The position numbers were made by a program, and so were the translations under genes. The notes under the pieces are model-generated. The model was not told where the DNA came from. It ran no database searches and was given only the letters and a program-made list of their open reading frames with translations. Shown one piece after another: positions 56,159 to 64,000 of a DNA stretch of 64,000 nucleotides. Positions within the stretch are counted from its first letter, which is position 1, and every line of letters begins with the position of its first letter. Origin of the DNA: Callorhinus ursinus (Eukaryota > Chordata > Mammalia > Carnivora > Otariidae); the NCBI RefSeq assembly GCF_003265705.1, contig NW_020312775.1, forward strand, positions 9,687,529-9,751,528, given 5' to 3'.

Positions 56159-58124
56159 GCCTCTGCAGCCCCGCAGGCCTCGGCTCTCGTACTCCCGGCT
56201 CTGCGCGGCTCGCGGCTCGCGGCCCCACGTCCAGGCTCCTGCAAGATGACGCTCAAGGCGAGCGAGGGCGAGGGCGGGGGCAGCATGCGCACGGCGCTCT
56301 CCGACCTGTACCTGGAGCACTTGCTGCAGAAGCGCAGCCGGCCCGAGGCTGTGTCACACCAGGTGAATGCCGTGACTGAGGACATGTACACCAATGGTTC
56401 TGCTGCCCCAGGTAGCCCTACCCAGGCCAAAGGGCAGGAGGTACGGAAGGTGCGACTCATACAGTTCGAGAAGGTCACAGAAGAGCCCATGGGAATCACT
56501 CTGAAGCTGAATGAAAAGCAGTCCTGTACGGTGGCGAGGATTCTTCATGGTGGCATGATTCATAGACAAGGCTCCCTTCACGTCGGGGATGAGATCCTAG
56601 AAATCAATGGCACAAATGTGACTAATCACTCAGTAGATCAGCTGCAGAAGGCGATGAAAGAAACCAAAGGAATGATCTCATTAAAAGTAATTCCCAACCA
56701 GCAAAATCGTCTTCCTGCACTACAGATGTTCATGAGAGCACAGTTTGACTACGATCCCAAAAAGGACCATCTGATCCCTTGCAAGGAGGCGGGACTGAAG
56801 TTTGTTACTGGGGACATCATCAAGATAATCAACAAAGATGATAGTAACTGGTGGCAGGGGCGGGTGGAAGGTTCCTCCAAGGAGTCAGCAGGCTTGATCC
56901 CTTCTCCTGAGCTGCAGGAATGGCGAGTGGCTAGTGTGGCTCAGTCTGCTCCAAGTGAAGCCCCCAGCTGCAGTCCGTTTGGGAAGAAGAAGAAATACAA
57001 AGACAAGTACCTGGCCAAGCACAGCTCAATTTTTGACCAGTTGGATGTTGTTTCCTATGAGGAAGTTGTTCGGCTCCCTGCATTCAAGAGGAAGACCCTG
57101 GTGCTGATCGGAGCCAGTGGAGTGGGTCGCAGCCACATTAAGAATGCCCTACTCAGCCAGAACCCGGACAAGTTTGCATACCCTGCCCCATATACAACAC
57201 GGCCACCCAAGAAGAGTGAGGAAGACGGGAAGGAGTACCACTTCATCTCCACCGAAGAGATGACCAGGAACATCTCTGCCAATGAATTCCTGGAGTTTGG
57301 CAGCTACCAGGGCAATATGTTTGGCACCAAATTTGAAACCGTGCACCAGATTCATGAGCAGGACAAGATTGCCATCCTTGACATTGAGCCCCAGACCCTG
57401 AAGATTGTCCGCACGGCAGAACTGTCACCATTCATCGTGTTCATCGCACCTACTGACCAGGGCGCTCAGACGGAAGCCCTGCAGCAGCTGCAAAAGGACT
57501 CCGAAGCCATCCGCAGCCAGTACGCACACTACTTTGACCTCTCGCTGGTCAATAATGGCGTTGACGAAACCCTTAAGAAACTGCAAGAAGCCTTTGACCA
57601 GGCATGCAGTTCTCCACAGTGGGTGCCTGTCTCCTGGGTTTACTAAGCTTGCAGATATGCCCTTCTCTAGCAGTTTGAATTTCATTCTCCTTGCTTTAAC
57701 ACAAACAGGGACACTCCACCCAGTATGTCAGCTTCCAGTGCTCTGCATCTATCCTAATTAGGCCAGTGGGTGTCAGTCTTGTTCAAGTCCCTTGGCTGGG
57801 CTCCGATTTTCCTGATCAATGGAGCCCCATTGATCAGGGTTTCAGAAGGATCTCTGGAACTCTGAGGCCCAAAGTACTATCAAAATGCAACTGCTAATCA
57901 AAGATGGTGCACACGGAGAGGAAAAGGCAATGGCCCTTGTTCTTTAAAGCCTGTGCTCCTTCACCTTTACACTGGGCATCTCATGTGTCTTTGAAGCATC
58001 TGTAACCTCAACTTTCTAAAATGCCAAAATGAAGCGGCTGTGCAATAGAATGATGTCTGCTCTAGGGACACCCTCAAAAGCAATAAAAACGTTGCTGTGT
58101 TAAAATGCCAAAAAAAAAAAAAAA
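56159..58124 (+). mobile_element. MPP1: Full-length processed retrocopy of MPP1 mRNA
   Basis: The inserted cDNA comprises an 87-base CpG-rich 5'UTR (56159-56245), the coding region (56246-57646), a ~460-base 3'UTR with AATAAA at 58082, and an A-run from 58110 that merges with the duplicated target. No intron remains. The 5'UTR being present, the identical 18-bp duplications and the many surviving CpGs all point to a recent, complete L1-driven retroposition. It lies in the same orientation as the host L1. In mammals the parent MPP1 is X-linked (established for human and mouse). Confidence 0.95.
56246..57646 (+). CDS. MPP1: MPP1 (55 kDa erythrocyte membrane protein) retrocopy, intact 466-codon ORF
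   Basis: The parent is a palmitoylated MAGUK scaffold that links glycophorin C and protein 4.1 under the red-cell membrane and also acts in neutrophil polarity. The ATG at 56246 (A at -3) begins MTLKASEG. The frame runs without stop or frameshift to PVSWVY, exactly the 466 residues known for mammalian MPP1. Domains in order: N-terminal region (1-70), PDZ (about 71-152, binding loop PMGITL at 81-86), SH3 (about 161-228, FDYDPKKD), basic HOOK/4.1-binding segment (KKKKYKDKY, 247-255), and guanylate kinase-like domain (about 282-451) with the degenerate P-loop GASGVGRS that makes MAGUK GK domains inactive as enzymes. Whether it is expressed is unknown: it has no introns and has lost the parental promoter except what lies in the 5'UTR. 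An automated pipeline may call it either a gene or a processed pseudogene. Confidence 0.9.
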   Translation: MTLKASEGEGGGSMRTALSDLYLEHLLQKRSRPEAVSHQVNAVTEDMYTNGSAAPGSPTQAKGQEVRKVRLIQFEKVTEEPMGITLKLNEKQSCTVARILHGGMIHRQGSLHVGDEILEINGTNVTNHSVDQLQKAMKETKGMISLKVIPNQQNRLPALQMFMRAQFDYDPKKDHLIPCKEAGLKFVTGDIIKIINKDDSNWWQGRVEGSSKESAGLIPSPELQEWRVASVAQSAPSEAPSCSPFGKKKKYKDKYLAKHSSIFDQLDVVSYEEVVRLPAFKRKTLVLIGASGVGRSHIKNALLSQNPDKFAYPAPYTTRPPKKSEEDGKEYHFISTEEMTRNISANEFLEFGSYQGNMFGTKFETVHQIHEQDKIAILDIEPQTLKIVRTAELSPFIVFIAPTDQGAQTEALQQLQKDSEAIRSQYAHYFDLSLVNNGVDETLKKLQEAFDQACSSPQWVPVSWVY

Positions 58125-58306
58125 GTTGAAAATAGAGCTACCATACGACCCAGCAATTGCACTACTGGGTATTTACCCCAAAGATACAAATGTAGGGATA
58201 TGAAGGGGTACGTGCACCCCAATGTTTATAGCAGCAATGTCCACAATAGTCAAACTGTGGAAAGAGCCAAGATGTCCATCGATAGATGAATGGATAAAGA
58301 AGATGT

Positions 58307-58308
<2 letters not shown>

Positions 58309-58350
<42 letters not shown>
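58309..58350. repeat. (TA)n microsatellite in L1
   Basis: About 21 uninterrupted TA units at the ORF2-end hot spot of the middle L1. Confidence 0.97.
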
Positions 58351-58354
<4 letters not shown>

Positions 58355-59448
58355 ATGGAATATTATGCAGCCATCAAAAGGAGTGAAATCTTGCCATTTA
58401 CAACGATGTGGATGGAACTGGATGGTGTTATGCTGAGTGAAATAGGTCAATCAGAGAAAGACATGTATTATATGACCTCACTGATATTAGGAATTCTTAA
58501 TCTCAGGAAACAAACTGAAGGTTGCTGGAGTGGGGGTGGGGTGGGAGGGATGGGGTGACTGGGTGATAGACATTGGGGAGGGTATGTGCTATGGTGAGCG
58601 CTGTGAATTGTGCAAGACTGTTGAATCACGGATCTGTACCTCTGAAACAAATAATGCAATATATGTTAAGGAAAAAAAAAAGAAGAAGATAGCAGGAGGG
58701 GAAGAATGAAGGGGGGGAAACTAGAGGGGGAGAAGAACCATGAGAGACGATGGACTCTGAATAACAAACTGAGGGTTCTAGAGGGGAGGGGGATGGGTTA
58801 GCCTGGTGATGGGTATTAAAGAGGGCATGTTCTGCATGGAGCACTGGGTGTTATGCACAAACAATTAATCATGGAACACTACATCAAACTAATGATGTAA
58901 TGTGTGGTGATTAACATAACAATAAAAATTTTAAAGAGGAAAAAAAATCCTACAGGAGAACACAGGCAGAAACCTTGTTGACATTGGCCATAGAAACTTC
59001 TTACTAGATACGTTTCCTGAGGCAAGGGAGACATAATCAAACACAAGCTATTGGGACTTTATCAAAATAAAAAGCTTCTGCACGGCAAAGCAAACAGTCA
59101 ACAAAATTAAAAAGCAACCAATGGAATGGGAAAAGATATTTTCAAATGACATATCTGATGGGTTAGCATCCAAAACATAAAGAACTTCTCAAACTCAACA
59201 TCCAAAAAACAAATAATCCAGTTAAGAAATGGGCAAAAGACATGAATAGACATTTATCCAAAGGAAACATACAGATTGTCAACTACACATGAAAAGTTGC
59301 TCAACATCACTCATTATCAGGGAAATACAAATCAAAACTACAATGAGATATCACCTCCCACCAGTCAGAATGACTAAAATTAACAACACAGGAAACATCA
59401 GGTGTTGATGAGGATGGGGAGAAAGGGGAACCCTCTTACACTGTTGGT

Positions 59449-59478
59449 GGGAACGGGAATGGGAATGGGAATGGGAAT
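59449..59478 (+). repeat. Five tandem GGGAAY hexamers in L1 ORF2
   Basis: GGGAAC followed by four GGGAAT units replace the single GGGAAT found at this place in the other L1 copies here (compare 38457 and 63121). Confidence 0.95.
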
Positions 59479-59690
59479 GCAGCCACTCTGGAAAACAGTA
59501 TGGAGATTCTTCAAGGAGTAAAAATAGAACTACCCTACATTCCGGCAGTTGCACTATTATGTATTTACCCAGAGGATAAAAAATACTGATTTAAAAGTAT
59601 ACATGTTCCCTGATGTTTATAGCAGCATTGTCAACAATAGCCAAATTATGGAAAGAATCCACATGTCCATCAACTGATGAATGGATAAAG

Positions 59691-59725
<35 letters not shown>

Positions 59726-60123
59726 CTTTGCCATCAAAAAGAATGAAATTTTGCCATTTGCAATGACACAGTTGGAGCTAGAGAGTATTATACCAACCAA
59801 AGTAAGTCAGTCACAGAAAGACAAATACCATATGATTTCACTCATATGTAGAATTTAAGAAACAAAACAAATGAACATAGGGGGAAAAAGAGAGGCAAAC
59901 CATGATGAAACAGACTCAACTACAGAGAACAAACTGATGGTTACTGGAGGGAAAGGAAGTGGGGATGGATTAAACAAGCAATAGGTATTAAAGAGGGCAT
60001 TGGTGATAAGTGCTGGATATTGTATGTGAGTGATGAGTGACTAAATTATACCTGAAATTAATATTGCACTGTGTGTTAACTAGCTGGAATTTAAATAAAA
60101 ACTTGAAAAAAAAAACATTTAGC

Positions 60124-62255
60124 AAGTCAGAATGCAAATTTGTTTTAGAATTAGAAAATGAAGCAATATAATTTACACTTTTTATGAACAAAATATAAAT
60201 ATGTGATTATTTTAATAGATATTGAAAATAAATATTTGTTAATATTTGGGGTAATGGCTGAGAGAGGGCATCAAGGCAGATATTGGATATGGTGATATTA
60301 TTATTAGATATTATTGTTAACTATTCCAGTGTCTTCATTTTGTTAAAGGTCTTCAAGCTTTATATTTAATCCTTTGCATATCGTTGTATGCATGCTACAC
60401 TTCAATAAAAGATATACCAAAAATTATTCAACCCTGTTCCTAGCAAAATATGGAAGTGTTTCCTTTTCTTAGGCTGAGTTTTTTTATATGTAAGATACAG
60501 AAGAAAATAAAATTCTGTTTACCCCCCTCCCAGGAGAAAAACTATATGAAGCTTTTCTGTGCGGAAAAACAAGATGAAGAGAAGTAAAAAACAATAAATG
60601 TGCTTTTGTTATTTTGGCTTTTAATTTGGCATTTCAAGCAAATCTTTCCCCTGATTATATTGCCAGAAAAGAACCTTTGGAACAATTCTACTCTTCTCTT
60701 TTTATAGTGTTAGTTGATTCTAGAATTAAAGTATTAGAATAGTTAATGCACATAGGCAGAACATTGATGATACCAAACTACAAATGCAACTCTAAGCATC
60801 AGGTAACCTGAGTATGAGGACTCAAGATATCTAGGCTGCTGTTTCTGACTATCTTTCTTAAAGACATTTCTAGAGGCCCAGTATTACAGAGACATTTCCT
60901 CTTCTTTGACAATTCAGGATAGTCCTAAGGATTCCCTACCTTTGTGAGTATAAATGAAGGTTAACCTATGACCTCAATAGCTACAGCTTCTTTTACAGGG
61001 GCTATAGTGACAGCCTAGGGACATTAAGCAAAGCCTACAATGAAAGCAGTCTTAACTTCTTCCAGAGATACCTCCACAACAACCCTACTGCAGGCAGGTC
61101 CTCAGAAATAAAGTTCCCACAGCACATACACAAAAAGTCGGTTGTTTTCTGCATCTTGCCAAAAGCTTTAGACCTCTAGAGGAAGGAGTAACAGCCTTAT
61201 ATGCAAAATAAAAATGTTTTTATACGATATCTTAAGAAGCTTTACCATATAGAGAGTTACTAAACACTCCTTCAGCAACAACTACACCACCTCCCAAGTA
61301 CCTTCTCCTGTCTGCTTAATTTCTTCCAAAAAAAAAAAAAAGCGGTGCCTAGTGAAACTATAAATCTCTAAGATCATCCGAAGCTAAGTGAATTATCCTG
61401 ACTGCTGAATTTGAGGTCAAGATTTGAATGGATCTAGGAAATGTATGACTGTGCAACAGAATGCAGAATGCCCTTGTTTGAGGGCAATATACCATAGTTG
61501 CACCATACTAATTTATATGGTGCATTTTTGCCAGTCAACTCTGAGACTTTTATTCTGCCATTTTACACTGTAATGCAAAAAATGATTTCTTAAAAATCGT
61601 AGGATTTTTTGTAGTATGACTGTCACATCCACACCATTATACCTGATTATTCTATTAGAAAAACAAACCAGAGCTAGAAAAACAGAGCTGCCTCTTTGGT
61701 GGGTTATATACATGAGGAAATAAGGAGACAGAAAGATCTTTAAATTATTTTTGTTTTTAGAGATAATAAATATGTGTTTAAAATGCCCCTTACAACTTAG
61801 ACAGTGTATCTTTTTTTTTGTAAATTATGATACAATGAATAATCTTTGCAACAAATAAAAAATATGGAGATACTGGTTGCTACAGTTACTGCTGCAAGTG
61901 CTAAGACTCTAAATTGGCAAGTCATTAATGGGTGTACAGACTGGTAAGAGAAGGTGCAAAAGAGTAACAAGTGGAAGCTATATCTCCTTGAATAAGAAAG
62001 CAAAGCTTTCATCATATAGAAAGTCATCAGGCTCTAAGAATTATGATCCAGTAATAGATCATTTAAATATAAGCTCTTTCAGAAAGTTTGAAGTTTTTCC
62101 TGAAATTATTATTATACCAGAAGAAGGCACCAGTGGCGAGACACACATCTCCCAATATTAAAGGATTTTGAGTGAAACATACCTTTGATATTGGACTACA
62201 GAAATAGTAACTAATGTCTGAGGCCACTTGATGGCCCATGAAGGTTGGGAGAAAT
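60124..62255. other. Non-repeat intergenic DNA (about 2.1 kb)
   Basis: No recognised gene or repeat. One 77-codon frame on the plus strand (61928-62161) is protein-like in composition (charged N-terminal half, then a hydrophobic/acidic FPEIIIIPEE segment) but matches nothing I know. There is no polyadenylation or splice support beyond a GTAAG at 61942, so it is not called as a gene. Confidence 0.4.
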
Positions 62256-62259
62256 TTTT

Positions 62260-63812
62260 GTAAAACACGTAGCCAGAGAAATGCAGAAAATGAAAACCAA
62301 AGATGGTGGCATCACAATTCTGGACTTCAAGCTCTATTACAAAGATGTAATCATCAAGACAGTAGGTACTGGCACAAAAACAGACACATAGGTCAATGGA
62401 ATAGAATAGAGAACCCAGAAATTGACCCTCCATTCTATAATCAACTAATTTTTGACAAAGCAGAAAAGAATATCCAATAGAAAAAAGTCTCTTCAACAAA
62501 TGGTGTTGGGAAAATTGGACAGCCACATGCAGGAGAATGAAACCGGACTGTTTTCTTACAACATACACAAAAACCAACTCAAAATGGATGAGAGACCTAA
62601 ATGTGGGACCAGAATCCATTAAAATCGTGGAGGAGAACACAGGCAGCAACCTCTTCGACCTTGGCCACAGCAACTTCTTGCTAGACATGTCTCAAAAGAC
62701 AAGGGAAGCAAGGGCAAAAATGAACTATTGGGACTTCAAAAGATAAAAAGTTCTGCACAGCATAGGAAACAATCACCAAAAACAAAAGACAACTTACAGA
62801 ATGGGAGAAGATATTTGCGAATGTCTTATCAAATAAATGGTTAGTATCCAAAATCTATGAAGAATTTATCACACTCAACACCCCAAAAACAAATAATCCA
62901 AGAAATGGACAGAACACATGAACAGACATTTATCCAAAGAAGACATCCAAATGGCCGACACATGAAAAAATGCTCAACATCATGCAGCATCAGGGAAATC
63001 CAAATCCAAACCACAATGAGATACCACCTCAAACCAGTATGAATGGCTAAATTTAACAAATCAGGAAACAACAAATTTTGGAGAGGATGCAGAGAAATGG
63101 GAACCCTCTTGCATTGCTGGTGGGAATGCAAGTTAGTACAGCCACTCTGGAAAAGAGTATGGAGGTTCCTCAAAAAGTTAAAAATAGAGCTACCCTATGA
63201 CCCAGCAATTGTACTACTAGGCTATTTACCTAAAGGATACAAACATAGTAATCCAAAGGGGCACATGCACCCCAATGTTCACAGCAGCAATGTCCACAAT
63301 AACCAAATTATGGAAAAAGTACAGATATCCATGGACAGATGAATGGATAAAGAAGATATATCACATCTTGGAATGTAGAATATTCACAATGGAATATTAC
63401 TAAGCTATCAAAAGATGAAATCTTACCATTTGCAAGGACGTGGATGGAATTAGAGGCTATTATGCTAAATAAAATAAGTCAATCAGAGAAAGACAATTAT
63501 ATGATTACACTCATATGTGCAAATTAAGAATCAAAACAGGGGATTGTAGGGGAAGGGAGGGAAAACTAAAATAAGATGGAAACAGATGTGGAATCAAACC
63601 ATAAGAGACTCTTAACTATAGGAAACAAGCTGAGGGCTGCTGGATGGGAGGTGGGTGGGGGGATGGTGTAACTGGGTAGTGGGCATTAAGGATGGCACAT
63701 GATCTAATGAACAGTGGGTGTTATATGCAATGGATGAATAAGTGAATTCTACCTTTGAAACTAGTAATATGATGTATATTAATTACTTGAATTTAAATAT
63801 AATAAAGTCTAA
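62260..63812 (+). mobile_element. 5'-truncated L1, ORF2 3' half and 3'UTR
   Basis: Forward ORF2 from CAAAGATGGTGGCATCACAA to the [20 protein letters not shown] segment (about 63139-63198), then 3'UTR and poly(A) near 63812. Frameshifts are present. No clear duplication was found. Confidence 0.9.
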
Positions 63813-64000
63813 AAAAAGAAAGAAAATATGAATTACACAATTTCACAATTTATTCTTCTTGACGGGATGTAAGGGCAATATATATATTAAATATTAAAAA
63901 GTATATTTTAATAAATTAATATATTTTTCATTTTAGCAATCCTAATGTAATCAAATTTAATACTTTGTTATACAACATTTTAAAAGTTTTCTTTTTAATG
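63813..64000. other. AT-rich unique DNA to window end
   Basis: No feature is visible. Confidence 0.5.

Larger units (their letters stand above)
55293..58948 (+). mobile_element. Middle L1 of the nest, 5'-inverted, young
   Basis: 55293 to about 55930 is ORF2 reversed. From about 55932 it is forward ORF2 (GAAAAAGTGCTCAACATTGC) and continues, after the MPP1 copy, from 58138 to a 3'UTR and tail near 58948. About 0.5 kb of ORF2 is missing at the inversion junction, as is common in twin priming. Duplication core CCTACAGGAGA at 55282-55292 and 58949-58959. A (TA)n tract of about 42 bases lies at 58309-58350. Confidence 0.88.
55241..60108 (+). mobile_element. Outer L1 of a three-layer nest (5'-truncated)
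   Basis: Starts at 55241 in ORF2 (AACTAAATATGAGACAGGAA). It is split at 55292 and resumes at 58949 (CCTACAGGAGAACACAGGCA), running to a 3'UTR and poly(A) ending near 60108. Target duplications AAAAAAACACTTAGC (55226-55240) and AAAAAAACATTTAGC (60109-60123) differ at one base. It holds a (GGGAAT)n run at 59449-59478 and (TA)n at 59692-59724. Confidence 0.88.

Noticed and set aside
56993..57282. Minus-strand ORFs across the MPP1 copy
   Set aside because: They are shadows of the intact plus-strand MPP1 frame.

Overview
This is mammalian (carnivore) genomic DNA, almost entirely interspersed repeats. About 16 tRNA-Lys-derived Can-SINE (SINEC) copies are visible, with the head GGGGCGCCTGGGTGGCTCAG, a CT-rich middle and an AATAAA-type tail. 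The wording of their bodies is the caniform kind (dog, bear, seal or mustelid side) rather than the felid kind. Nearly everything between them is L1 LINE sequence of several ages on both strands. I see no spliced host gene and no bacterial, phage or CRISPR feature. The species and chromosome cannot be read from the sequence.

Layout: 1-872 is an L1 3' end. 2470-6625 is an old plus-strand L1 with a tandem-repeat 5'UTR, split by two younger L1 tails. 6632-16045 is a nearly full-length minus-strand L1 interrupted by an SLC25A3 processed pseudogene (8526-9872) and by a younger L1 (about 11836-13622). 16046-23100 is more L1, carrying an 835-bp solo ERV LTR (19391-20225) and two tiny U6 snRNA 5'-end insertions (20723-20750 and 23033-23058). 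23100-32325 holds SINEs and L1s, including a 5'-inverted L1 (26482-29033). 32330-40230 is a minus-strand L1 mosaic with a young plus-strand L1 (37537-39322). 40235-41590 and 47230-51390 are mostly non-repeat. 41596-45102 is an L1 with a duplicated promoter unit. MaLR remnants lie at 45105-45500 and 51391-52600.

The most interesting locus is 55226-60123, three insertions nested inside one another, each with its own target-site duplication. An older L1 contains a younger 5'-inverted L1, which contains a full-length intronless copy of MPP1 (erythroid p55). The MPP1 copy keeps an uninterrupted 466-codon frame (56246-57646), its CpG-rich 5'UTR, 3'UTR, AATAAA, poly(A) and a perfect 18-bp duplication, so it is young and potentially translatable.

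The features do not form a pathway. They are linked by one mechanism: L1 endonuclease and reverse transcriptase placed the L1s, SINEs, mRNA copies, U6 fragments and an A-rich tail-only insertion. Repeat family names are from my recognition of sequence signatures, not from a database search, and L1 edges are usually good to about 10-30 bases.
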